DNA of 64,000 bases from Pseudomonas kribbensis (GTDB taxonomy: Bacteria > Pseudomonadota > Gammaproteobacteria > Pseudomonadales > Pseudomonadaceae): the NCBI RefSeq assembly GCF_003352185.1, contig NZ_CP029608.1, forward strand, positions 1,922,001 through 1,986,000. Reading direction: 5' to 3'. Positions 44,847 through 53,379 of the stretch are shown here, piece after piece. Under the pieces are notes generated by a model. That model saw only the letters and a program-made list of their open reading frames with translations. It was not told where the DNA came from and did no database searches. A program made the translations under genes and the position numbers. Positions within the stretch are counted from its first letter, which is position 1. Each line of letters begins with the position of its first letter.

Positions 44847-45254
44847 GTGTTTTTACGACTCAAGGCGCGGGCAAGTTACTGGCTGGCCCGCAGGCTGTTT
44901 CACTGGGCATGGTTTGTCCGTCAGCCCCGAGGCTGGCGTTGGCTCGAAGGGCAATTTGCGCGAATGGCCAACCTGGGCGATGTCGGCGCGCAGAGCTTCT
45001 ACGGGCACATCCTGACGTTTCGCGGTGTTGGCCTGGGGGCGCGTGAGGAGGGTGTCCGGTTGCTGCGGCTGGCGGCGCTGGCCGGGGATGGCAAGGCCGC
45101 GTATCAAGTCGGTGTCATCAGTCTTGCCGGTACACCGAGCAAGGCTCCGGACCCTTCGGAAGCCGCTCGCTGGTGGACCATGGCCGCGAAGGCCGGGCAT
45201 CCGTTGGCCGAACTCAAATTGAAAGAGCTGGCCGGCCGGGACTTTTCTTCGTAA
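44847..45254 (+). CDS. Sel1-repeat protein
   Basis: 135 aa from GTG at 44847, directly abutting the preceding stop. Sel1-like (TPR-type) repeats are visible: FARMANLGDVGAQSFYGH, then GVRLLRLAALAGDGKAAYQVG, then AARWWTMAAKAGHPLAELKL. An amphipathic Arg/Trp-rich N-terminus may bind the membrane. It is the last gene of the three-gene operon, followed by a terminator. Confidence 0.82.
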   Translation: MFLRLKARASYWLARRLFHWAWFVRQPRGWRWLEGQFARMANLGDVGAQSFYGHILTFRGVGLGAREEGVRLLRLAALAGDGKAAYQVGVISLAGTPSKAPDPSEAARWWTMAAKAGHPLAELKLKELAGRDFSS

Positions 45255-45275
45255 ACAAGTCATCTGTTCCGTGAG

Positions 45276-45308
45276 CGGGGCGTGAGGGAAACCTCCCGCC
45301 CCGTTTTT
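45276..45308 (+). terminator. Rho-independent terminator after Sel1 gene
   Basis: CGGGGCGTGAGG pairs with CCTCCCGCCCCG (one T-C mismatch), followed by TTTTT. Confidence 0.8.
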
Positions 45309-45432
45309 GCGTCTGCTGTTCGATAAAGATCAGTTACAGACTTCTCCTACATCTTTCGCCTACTCGCCTGACTTCTTTTCTGTTTGATCCCCCGCAAAGT
45401 CCCTCGCCTGATTTCTGCGCGAGGGAACGCCC

Positions 45433-45480
45433 ATGTTCGACCCGGTTTTTCATTTCGTCATGCGCATGGGAATGCGTTGA
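45433..45480 (+). CDS. Possible 15-aa leader peptide before rhs
   Basis: A frame MFDPVFHFVMRMGMR with GAGGGAA upstream ends in TGA overlapping the rhs ATG (TGATG). It could couple rhs translation to an upstream ribosome site, because the rhs start has only a weak site of its own. No conservation data were available. Confidence 0.3.
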   Translation: MFDPVFHFVMRMGMR

Positions 45481-48400
45481 TGGAAGCCATCACCCGCATC
45501 GAGCAGGAGCTCGACAGCTTTCCCCGCACCCTCGATCTCTATCGCGAACAACTCAGGCACTGGTTGAGTCGCTCGGCAGACAGCATCAGCCATGCAGCCG
45601 ATCTGCCGTCGCTGATGGGGATGGAGCGGATCATCCGTTTCGGCGAACACAGCACGGCGGTCGCCATTGACGACAAACGTTTCTCTTCGGCCGTCGTGCA
45701 ATGCCCGGAAACAGGGCGGATGGAGATCGAGAGCAAGTTCGAGTCGGTGTACGACATTCCATTGGGCGACATCGCTGTCGATGTGGTGGCGGTGGATAGC
45801 GGCGAGGTCAAGTCCGTCACACTCGATGCTCAGGGCAAGGGTTTGTTCACCGGTGAGCCGGGCAAGTTCTATCGGGTGGTGGTGCACGGCGGCGCCAGCG
45901 AGCAACAGGTTGATGAGCTTTTCGAGTCTTACGATGGCCTGACCCAACAGCTGGATAGCTGGCTGCGCAGTGAGTGGCAGGGCTTCAAGCCGCAGTGGTC
46001 GCAGTCAGTGGCGACGGCGGCGGGTAATGGCCTGCTGACCGGGAGCTGGGCGGCGATCCAGGGGGTATGGGACAGCATCGGGTTGCTGTCGGAGATTCTC
46101 CAGGATCCTCTTCAGTTTGCAGGCCGGCTGGGAGACAGCGCGACGGCGTTGGCCGATTTCGCGCAGTCGATGCCGGAGAAAATGGAGCAGCTCCAGCTTC
46201 TCGTCAGTGACGAAGCGGCGCTGTGTCTGTTGCTGCGCACGGCCAGTCTGTGGCTCGAGATGCTGCCGCCTGGCGAACTCGCGGGGAAAACCGCCGAGGC
46301 CGTCTCGATGGTGGTGGTGCAACTGCTGATCGATGTGTTGATCGGCGTTGTGCTGACCTTCGTTGGTGCCGGGGCGGGGATTGCGTATCTGACCTTGCGC
46401 CTGGTGGATCGTGGCGCTCAGTTGTTGTCGGCGGTGACGCGTCTGATGAAGGCGATGTTCGGCATCGTCAGCACCTTCATCGGCTACGTGAACCAATACA
46501 AATCCGTTGCCGCACGGGGTATCGCCGCCGGGGTGAACAAGGGCCGCATGCAATTGCGCTGGGATGCCAAACGCAACGCTTCCCTGAAAAAAGATGAGCA
46601 TCACGACGACAAGCCTGATCAGGCGAAGAACCCCAACGGCGACAGCGCCGACTGTGTACCCCGGACCTGCACCAACGGCTGTCCGGTGTCGATGGTCACC
46701 GGCGAAGAGCTGCTGACCCTGACTGACGGTGTGCTTGATGGATTGTTGCCGTTCGAGTTCAGCCGGTTGTATCGCACCAGCGCAGTCGAGATCGATGTCG
46801 GGTTGGGGTTTGGCTGGAGTCATTCGCTGGCGCATCGGCTGGAGGTCGAGGGCGATGGCGTGGTCTGGGTTGACCATGAGAACCGGCGCACGCGGTTTCC
46901 GTTGCCGAGTGTCGAGCGGCCGGCGATTCACAATAGTTTGTCGCGGGCGGCGATCTTTCTCGGGGATGAGCCGGAGGAACTGATCGTTGCGCTGGCGGGT
47001 GAGGCGGCGCGGTTTTATCACTTTCGGGGCGGGCGTCTGACGGTTGTCAGCGATGCGTATGGCAACCGGCTGCGTATTGCGCGTGATCGTCTGGATCGGG
47101 TTGAGCGCCTCGACAACGGGGCTGGTCGCTCGCTGCTGTTGCGTTACGAGCGGGCGCATCTGGTCGCGGTCGATTATCAGGTTTTTTCTGAGGCTGCCTG
47201 GCGCACCGAGCAGACGCTGGTCAGCTACCGCTTTGATGCCCGTCATCGGTTGATCGAAGCGACCAACGCCGTCGGCGAGAGCGAGCGTTACGACTACGAC
47301 GATGCCCACGTCATCCTGCAGCGGCAGTTGACGGGCGGCGCGAGCTTTTACTGGGAGTGGGAGCGTTCCGGCAAGGCGGCACGTTGCGTGCGGCACTGGG
47401 CGTCGTTTTCGCAGATGGACACGCGTTACGTCTGGGATGACGCCGGCAGCGTCACGGTGCGCTACGTCGATGGTCGTGAAGAGGTTTACGTCCACGACGA
47501 CACGGCGCGGCTGGTGCGTCAGGTCGCGGCTGACGGGGGTGAGCAGCTCAAGGCCTACGACGCGCAGGGCCGACTGGTCGCCGAGCAGGATGCGCTGGGG
47601 GCGGTCACCGAGTACCGCTATGACGACGCCGGACGGCTGATCGCGCTGATTCCGCCGGACGATACGCCGACGTCCTACGAGTACCGCAACGGTTTCCTGC
47701 ACCGCCGTAGCCGGGGCGACGCGGAGTGGACCTACCGGCGCAATGCCCAGGGCGACGTCACCGAGGCGGTCGATCCCGACGGCCATGTCACCCATTACCA
47801 CTACGACCCGCAGGGGCGGTTGCTGTCGATCCGTTATCCGGACAGTGGCCGGCATGTGTTCGTGTGGAACGACCTCGGGCAACTGGTCGAGGAAAGCCTG
47901 CCCGACGGCGGGGTTCGGAAGTTTTCCTACGATGCCTTGGGGCGACGGATCACTGCGCAGGACGAACATGCCGCGATCACCCGCCATGTGTGGGATGCCG
48001 TTGGCCGGCTGATCCAGACCACCTCGCCGAATGGCGCCACCCGCGCCTGGTCCTACAGCGCCTACGGCCAGATCACCGCCGAACGCGATGAGTTGGGGCG
48101 CATCACCCGCTACGAGTATGACGACGACCTGCACCTGGTCAGCCGGCGGATCAACCCCGACGGCACGCGGCTGCAATACCGCTACGACCATGCGCAGCTG
48201 TTGCTCACGGAGATCGAGAACGAGTCCGGGGAAAAGTACCTTCTGGACTACACGCCCACCGGATTGATCCGACAGGAAACCGGTTTTGATGGTCGACGTA
48301 CCGCGTATGCCTACGACCGCAACGGTCATCTGCTGGAGAAGACCGAGTACGGTGATGACGGCTCGACGCTGGTCACCGGCTACCAACGTGATGCTGCCGG

Positions 48401-50123
48401 ACGCCTGCTGCGCAAGACCCTGCCGGACGGGGTTGAGGTCAGCTATCGCTATGACCGTTTGGGCCGTTTGGTCGGTGTGGATGACGGCCAGGATCACCCA
48501 CTGGCCTTCGAATACGACCTGCAGGACCGACTGGTGCGCGAGCATCAGGGCTGGGGCACGCTGCGTTACACCTACGACGCCTGCGGCCAACTGACCCGCC
48601 TGCGTCTGCCGGACAACAGCAAGCTCGACTACCACTACGCCAAGGGCGGCGCGCTGACCGCGATCGACCTTAATGGCGCCTTGCTCACCCGCCACGTCTA
48701 CCTGAACGGTCGCGAACAGCAGCGCCAGCAAGGTTTGCTGCTCAGCGAATATGCCTACGACGAACAAGGACGGTTGCTGTCCCACGCCGTAGGCCATCAG
48801 CGCAGTGCGGTGTACCGCCGCGACTTTGCCTACAGCGCCAACGGCAACCTCGAACACATCGCCGACACCCGCCACGGCCAGCGCAGCTACCAGTACGACG
48901 CCCTCGACCGGCTGATCCGCGTGCGCCACACCCGCGACGATCTGCCGGAAAACTTCGCCCACGACCCGGCCGGCAACCTGCTGCTGCAAGATCGGCCCGG
49001 CCCGACCAGCATCAAAGGCAACCGCCTGCTGATGCAGGGCGACCGCCACTACGACTACGACGCCTTCGGCAACCTGATCCGCGAACGCCGCGGCCGCGCC
49101 CAACAACTCGTCACTGCATACCGCTACGACAGCCAGCACCGCCTGATCGGCCTCACTCGTCCCGACGGCACCAGCGCCACCTACCAATACGACGCCTTCG
49201 GACGGCGCATCCGCAAGACCGTCGACGGCCAGACCACCGAATTCTTCTGGCAAGGCGACCACCTGATCGCCGAAAGCAGCCCGACCCAACACCGCAGCTT
49301 CATCTACGAACCCGGCACCTTTCGCCCGCTGGCGATGCTCGACGGCCAAGGCCCGAAACGCGCCTGCCCGTTCTACTACCAGCTCGACCACCTCGGCACC
49401 CCGCAGGAACTGACCGATTACAGCGGCGAGATCGTCTGGTCAGCCAAATACAGCGCCTACGGCAAGGTCACCTCGCTGGAACTGGCGACCGAGGACTACC
49501 TCGACCAGCCGCTGCGCTTTCAGGGGCAGTATTTCGATGCGGAAAGCGGGTTGCATTACAACCGGCATCGGTATTACGACCCGGACGTTGGACGGTACCT
49601 GACGCCGGATCCGGTGAAGCTGGCGGGTGGGTTGAACCAGTACCGGTACGTGCCGAATCCGACGGGGTGGGTGGATCCGTTGGGGTTGAGTTGTAACTGT
49701 CCAGGAGACATTTCTGCTGAGGGGCCTTATAGCGAAATTGTTCCAGGTGGGGGCTTAGAGGCTCACGAGTCTCGAGGTGGGCATGCTATTGCGAGACATG
49801 TAGATAGGTCGGAGGCTCAACTCAGAGCTAGGCTAGCGGCCGAGCCGAACATACCTATTGCGTCAACATTTATAAATAGGTCGGAAGCTGAAGCTGCACT
49901 CTCGAATGTCATTAGAAACAACAAGGTGACAATTGATAATTTTTTGCAGGGTAATGCAAGCAAACTTGTAATTAATGAACAGGTGTCTACTCCTGCTGGG
50001 GTGGGTGTAGTGAGACAAAGCGGAAGGTTGGAACCTTTGTCTAGTATTAGATTGGTGTTGCGGCGAGATGCAGCTTCACCGCTTGGATACTTCATTTTGA
50101 CGGGATTTGTAAATGACAATTGA
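45480..50123 (+). CDS. Rhs polymorphic toxin with RNase A-like (CdiA-CT type) tip
   Basis: 1547 aa from the ATG at 45480; an in-frame TTG at 45384 is possible. The N-terminal ~270 residues are of unknown type, followed by strong hydrophobic segments (~273-337). The DUF6531/Rhs entry lies at ~400 (TCTNGCPVSMVTGEELLTL). YD/Rhs repeats run from ~540 to 1300, and the core closes with YYDPDVGRYLTPDP and NPTGWVDPLGL near 1370-1400. The last ~147 residues switch to AT-rich codons and contain HESRGGHAIARHV (His1435, His1440) and ILTGF (Thr1541), matching bacterial RNase A-like CdiA-CT toxins. No PAAR or vgrG is adjacent. Confidence 0.85.
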   Translation: MEAITRIEQELDSFPRTLDLYREQLRHWLSRSADSISHAADLPSLMGMERIIRFGEHSTAVAIDDKRFSSAVVQCPETGRMEIESKFESVYDIPLGDIAVDVVAVDSGEVKSVTLDAQGKGLFTGEPGKFYRVVVHGGASEQQVDELFESYDGLTQQLDSWLRSEWQGFKPQWSQSVATAAGNGLLTGSWAAIQGVWDSIGLLSEILQDPLQFAGRLGDSATALADFAQSMPEKMEQLQLLVSDEAALCLLLRTASLWLEMLPPGELAGKTAEAVSMVVVQLLIDVLIGVVLTFVGAGAGIAYLTLRLVDRGAQLLSAVTRLMKAMFGIVSTFIGYVNQYKSVAARGIAAGVNKGRMQLRWDAKRNASLKKDEHHDDKPDQAKNPNGDSADCVPRTCTNGCPVSMVTGEELLTLTDGVLDGLLPFEFSRLYRTSAVEIDVGLGFGWSHSLAHRLEVEGDGVVWVDHENRRTRFPLPSVERPAIHNSLSRAAIFLGDEPEELIVALAGEAARFYHFRGGRLTVVSDAYGNRLRIARDRLDRVERLDNGAGRSLLLRYERAHLVAVDYQVFSEAAWRTEQTLVSYRFDARHRLIEATNAVGESERYDYDDAHVILQRQLTGGASFYWEWERSGKAARCVRHWASFSQMDTRYVWDDAGSVTVRYVDGREEVYVHDDTARLVRQVAADGGEQLKAYDAQGRLVAEQDALGAVTEYRYDDAGRLIALIPPDDTPTSYEYRNGFLHRRSRGDAEWTYRRNAQGDVTEAVDPDGHVTHYHYDPQGRLLSIRYPDSGRHVFVWNDLGQLVEESLPDGGVRKFSYDALGRRITAQDEHAAITRHVWDAVGRLIQTTSPNGATRAWSYSAYGQITAERDELGRITRYEYDDDLHLVSRRINPDGTRLQYRYDHAQLLLTEIENESGEKYLLDYTPTGLIRQETGFDGRRTAYAYDRNGHLLEKTEYGDDGSTLVTGYQRDAAGRLLRKTLPDGVEVSYRYDRLGRLVGVDDGQDHPLAFEYDLQDRLVREHQGWGTLRYTYDACGQLTRLRLPDNSKLDYHYAKGGALTAIDLNGALLTRHVYLNGREQQRQQGLLLSEYAYDEQGRLLSHAVGHQRSAVYRRDFAYSANGNLEHIADTRHGQRSYQYDALDRLIRVRHTRDDLPENFAHDPAGNLLLQDRPGPTSIKGNRLLMQGDRHYDYDAFGNLIRERRGRAQQLVTAYRYDSQHRLIGLTRPDGTSATYQYDAFGRRIRKTVDGQTTEFFWQGDHLIAESSPTQHRSFIYEPGTFRPLAMLDGQGPKRACPFYYQLDHLGTPQELTDYSGEIVWSAKYSAYGKVTSLELATEDYLDQPLRFQGQYFDAESGLHYNRHRYYDPDVGRYLTPDPVKLAGGLNQYRYVPNPTGWVDPLGLSCNCPGDISAEGPYSEIVPGGGLEAHESRGGHAIARHVDRSEAQLRARLAAEPNIPIASTFINRSEAEAALSNVIRNNKVTIDNFLQGNASKLVINEQVSTPAGVGVVRQSGRLEPLSSIRLVLRRDAASPLGYFILTGFVNDN

Positions 50124-50427
50124 AAATTTTCCTAGCCTGCTTCAGTTTCTCGGGGCCTATTTTCATGAGGACTGGATGTGCGAATTTGACTCGGCAGATG
50201 ATGTTGTTAAATCTTTCATAGCGGAATCGGAAACTCGCGTACTTGAGAAATTGGTAAAGGAAATCGATTCTCTTTTGGCGATGAAAATTTCAGAAAATGA
50301 AACTCGAGATTTTTTGCTGAAGAAGAATGGTTGTTGCTATTGCTACTGGAATGAGTGGCAAGACGGAAGCGCGTGGTTGAAGCACGTTTCTGTACTTGTT
50401 AGTGAGGCTTCAAATAATGATGTTTAA
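50113..50427 (+). CDS. CdiI-like immunity protein
   Basis: 104 aa, acidic, AT-rich. The ATG lies inside the last codons of the Rhs gene (11-bp overlap). LQFLGAYFHEDWMCEFDSADDVVKSFI resembles the opening of CdiI_2-type immunity proteins, and the central helix ETRVLEKLVKEIDSLL fits too. It should neutralise the RNase-like tip encoded immediately before it. Recognition is by eye; the position alone makes an immunity role likely. Confidence 0.72.
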   Translation: MTIENFPSLLQFLGAYFHEDWMCEFDSADDVVKSFIAESETRVLEKLVKEIDSLLAMKISENETRDFLLKKNGCCYCYWNEWQDGSAWLKHVSVLVSEASNNDV

Positions 50428-50497
50428 GTGTTTTTGGGGTTGTTAGTGGCTTTGTTATCCATTGGATAAGAAGGTGAATTTAAGAAGGGGTGGTGTT

Positions 50498-50950
50498 GTG
50501 GTTGAGCAGAATCGTAAAGTTGGTTTTTTATCAAGGGTTTTGTTTTGTTGTAAATGTATAGGGATGTTTATGATGCAAAGGGCGAAGCTTCAGTTTCAGG
50601 AAGTTGAAGAGTTGGCTAGTCATAAACAAGAATTAAATGAGGGGCCTGTTGCTAAAGTTGAAAAAATCCGAGGGGTTCATAGCTCTCGCTTTTTGAGTCA
50701 TAGAGCGCAGAGGAATGCATATAACGAGGCTGTGACAAGAGAATCCAGAAAAATGCCCCGCTTCACAGGAGAGGATAGTATGGGGAATTTGGTAGTGAGA
50801 ATGGAGACTGAAAATATAGGTGAAGGATATGAGCCAAATCCTGCAGATCCATCTAATCCACGCTACATCCCTGAAATGCATGGTTTTGAAATGAGGTTTG
50901 ATTTCGAGACTCTGGAGCCTTGGGCTCTTTATCCGATAGAGAAAGTATAA
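50498..50950 (+). CDS. Unrecognised AT-rich gene in the Rhs island
   Basis: 150 aa if it starts at GTG 50498, which has AAGAAGGGG upstream; TTG 50462 or ATG 50564 are alternatives. After a Cys-rich hydrophobic stretch (RVLFCCKCIGMFMMQ) the protein is soluble, with RFLSHRAQRNAYNEAV and a C-terminal ENIGEGYEPNPADPSNPRY segment. I do not recognise a family. Its stop shares one base with the start of the next gene (TAATG). The pairing and base composition suggest a second, displaced effector/immunity-type cassette. Confidence 0.55.
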   Translation: MVEQNRKVGFLSRVLFCCKCIGMFMMQRAKLQFQEVEELASHKQELNEGPVAKVEKIRGVHSSRFLSHRAQRNAYNEAVTRESRKMPRFTGEDSMGNLVVRMETENIGEGYEPNPADPSNPRYIPEMHGFEMRFDFETLEPWALYPIEKV

Positions 50951-51366
50951 TGTTGATGCATCCTTATCTTGATGTTCCTTATCGTCCACGGCTGTCTCAC
51001 TTTCTCGGTGGGTTTGATATATATGATCGCGAGGAGAGCTTGGGTGAGACGCTGGCTGCGTACGATCCTGAGGATCCAGCAGACAGAAGTATTTTAATCT
51101 CTAGGTGCGTAATCGAGCGTTTCTCGAAACTGAGCTATCGGCATAAATTCGTTTTGTTTGCTGTGTTGGGAGAGGCGCTTGAAAAAAGTGGCGATGTCTT
51201 TCAGGAGGTGCTGGAGCATGATCCATACTCGCACTCCTTGTTACCAGACGGCTGGGATGAGATGAATGACCCTAAAGCGTTTTTCGAAAGCATGTACTTT
51301 CAGTTGTCCGAAGCATGGATGGACGAGCTTTACAAAGCCAGTCAAGAAGACTCATCAACTTGGTAG
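50950..51366 (+). CDS. Unrecognised gene, possible immunity-type partner
   Basis: 138 aa from the ATG at 50950 (TAATG coupling with the preceding gene); a frame from 50920 is longer but less likely. The product is acidic, soluble and helical, with VIERFSKLSYRHKFVLFAVL and a C-terminal FESMYFQLSEAWMDELYKA. Acidic small proteins behind a coupled upstream gene in an Rhs island are often immunity proteins, but no family match was recognised. It is the last AT-rich gene before core genes resume. Confidence 0.55.
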   Translation: MLMHPYLDVPYRPRLSHFLGGFDIYDREESLGETLAAYDPEDPADRSILISRCVIERFSKLSYRHKFVLFAVLGEALEKSGDVFQEVLEHDPYSHSLLPDGWDEMNDPKAFFESMYFQLSEAWMDELYKASQEDSSTW

Positions 51367-51454
51367 GCGCGAATTGGTGTCCACTGCGATTTTTTAAGTT
51401 TTGGGGGCGTTTATAGGATGAAATATTGGTGGCGCGAGTTTCAGATATGTTGAA

Positions 51455-53245
51455 TCACCGATGACCGAGTGTAAGTGCTTCTACAGGTGTCTGCGCGAAC
51501 AGGCTGTCGATAACATGCACACTATACCCCGGCACATTCTTCGCATGATGCTTCGCCTGCGAAGCCATCTCTGCCAACTGGCTCGCATCCAGCTGCGCAC
51601 AAGCCTCAGGATGCAAATGCACCACGCCAATGGACAATGAAAGCAACGGAAACTCCTGCCGAATACCCTGGCGATTCGGCGCAACAAAACACCCAGCCTC
51701 AAGGTGTTCGGGCCGGTAAAACCGTCGGCATTGACTCTGAAAATCATCCAGCAATTGGTTCAGCCGTTTACGCCAATCCTCCGGGCCGAGCACCAACAGG
51801 AAATCATCCCCGCCAATATGCCCGACGAAATCACGGGATGGGTCGACGCGTTCGTTCAGGCATTGCGCCAGACACAACAACACCTCATCCCCACGCCCAT
51901 ACCCATAGATATCGTTAAAGGGTTTGAAGCTATCGATATCGACATAGCAAATAACCGACTCCCGTCCCTGTTGCAGCAACCGTGTCAGGCATTGCTGGAT
52001 CGGTACGTTGCCGGGTAGCAGAGTCAGTGGGTTGGCATACCGAGCCTGCTGGATTTTCAGCTCGGTAATCAGTTTGAGCACGTCAATCACCCGGCCCAGG
52101 CCCAGGTAGCTGCCGTTGAGGGTGATGATGAAATCTTCTTCAATGCGTTGCCGGGCGCGGCTGGTGATCAGGCGGCTGACTTGTTGCAGCGACTGGCTCA
52201 TTTCCACGGCGAGGAAGTCGTCGTTCATCAGGCGGCTGATCGGTTTGCGGGCGAACAGGTCGGTGGCGAATGGCTTGAGCAGCGCGTCGGACAATGAATG
52301 GCGATGCACGATGCCGCAGGGCTGGCCTTGTTCGTCGAGCACCGCCAGCGAGTTCAGGTTGGCCTGACGACGAAACGCTTCGAGGACGGTGGCGGTGGGT
52401 GTGTCGCGATTCACGGCCGGCTGATCATTGAGCAGGGCGCTGAGGTCGCTACCTTCGTCATTCAGCGCCACTGCGCTGCTGTCGTGTTTGGGCATCAAGG
52501 CCCGGGCGTCGCGTGGAGGGTGTTCCTGCGGGCGCCCGAGCAGGTAGCCCTGGACCAGATCCACCCCCATCTCGGTCAGCACCGCCAGCTCTTCCGGCAA
52601 TTCGATACCTTCGGCAATTACCTGGGCCCGGGAGGCCTTGGCGATTTGCAGGATCGATCCGACGAACTCGCGCTTCAGCGCATCCTGATGAATGCCGTCG
52701 ATAAAGTGCCGATCGATCTTCACGTAATCCGGCCGTAGCTCCGACCACAGGCGCAGGCTTGAATAACCCGCGCCAAGATCGTCCAGTGCAATCGAAAAAC
52801 CCATCGCCCGGTAGTGATGCAGTGCCGTTTGCAGTAACTGAAAGTCATCGATCGGCGTCTGCTCGGTGAGTTCGATCACCACCTGGCTCGGTGGAATGCC
52901 GAAATCCTGCAGCAGTTGCAGCGTGCGCCCCGGCTGGTGCGCGGCTTCGAGCAGGGATTCGGGAGAGACGTTGAGAAACAGTTTGCCCGGAAGTTGCTGT
53001 TCGTTGAAACGACGGCACGCGCTTTGGCGGCAGGCGATTTCCAGTTCGCTCAAACGCCCGGCCTGGCGGGCAACGGCGAACAGGGCGATGGGGGAGTGCA
53101 GCGGGCTGTTGGACGGGCCGCGAGTCAGGGCCTCATAGCCGAGAATGCGTCGTTCAGAGAGGCAAATGATCGGCTGGAACAGGCTGTGCAAACCGCTTTG
53201 AGTCAGGATCGAGCTCAAGGCACTCAGCTGTTCGGTCGTGGTCAT
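51455..53245 (-). CDS. EAL - CBS - GGDEF cyclic-di-GMP protein
   Basis: 596 aa. The N-terminal EAL domain (about 15-250) keeps the catalytic set: GYEALTRG near 38, FLNVSPESL, ELTEQ, LDDLGAGYSS, VKIDRHFI and AEGIE, so phosphodiesterase activity is expected. CBS domains (~270-400) may sense adenine nucleotides. The C-terminal GGDEF domain reads GRGDEV near 452, a variant of the active loop that may be inactive or regulatory. It resembles PA3258 of P. aeruginosa from memory. Neighbour prc on the same strand is insulated by a terminator. Confidence 0.88.
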   Translation of the reverse strand: MTTTEQLSALSSILTQSGLHSLFQPIICLSERRILGYEALTRGPSNSPLHSPIALFAVARQAGRLSELEIACRQSACRRFNEQQLPGKLFLNVSPESLLEAAHQPGRTLQLLQDFGIPPSQVVIELTEQTPIDDFQLLQTALHHYRAMGFSIALDDLGAGYSSLRLWSELRPDYVKIDRHFIDGIHQDALKREFVGSILQIAKASRAQVIAEGIELPEELAVLTEMGVDLVQGYLLGRPQEHPPRDARALMPKHDSSAVALNDEGSDLSALLNDQPAVNRDTPTATVLEAFRRQANLNSLAVLDEQGQPCGIVHRHSLSDALLKPFATDLFARKPISRLMNDDFLAVEMSQSLQQVSRLITSRARQRIEEDFIITLNGSYLGLGRVIDVLKLITELKIQQARYANPLTLLPGNVPIQQCLTRLLQQGRESVICYVDIDSFKPFNDIYGYGRGDEVLLCLAQCLNERVDPSRDFVGHIGGDDFLLVLGPEDWRKRLNQLLDDFQSQCRRFYRPEHLEAGCFVAPNRQGIRQEFPLLSLSIGVVHLHPEACAQLDASQLAEMASQAKHHAKNVPGYSVHVIDSLFAQTPVEALTLGHR

Positions 53246-53265
53246 GGCAATCTCTGGCGATAAAA

Positions 53266-53312
53266 AAAGGACTGGGAGCGCTCTCGATGAAGAGAACCGC
53301 TCCCAGTCCTTT
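53266..53312 (-). terminator. Terminator after prc
   Basis: A 15-bp perfect inverted repeat (AAAGGACTGGGAGCG with CGCTCCCAGTCCTTT) ends in a T tract on the minus strand. It lies between the prc stop and the EAL/GGDEF start. Confidence 0.8.
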
Positions 53313-53379
53313 ATTGCACGACAGAATGATGACTGTTTGATGACGATCCGGGGATCGTCACCATTAAATTGCCATCACC

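Noticed and set aside
44113..45254. XRE plus small gene as a toxin-antitoxin pair
   Set aside because: The second gene has no toxin-like motif, and the three genes fit a housekeeping XRE/unknown/Sel1 operon in core-like sequence.
46005..49391. 1128-aa minus-strand open frame
   Set aside because: It is a GC-bias shadow of the Rhs gene; its Val/Ala-rich composition shows no domain or ribosome site.
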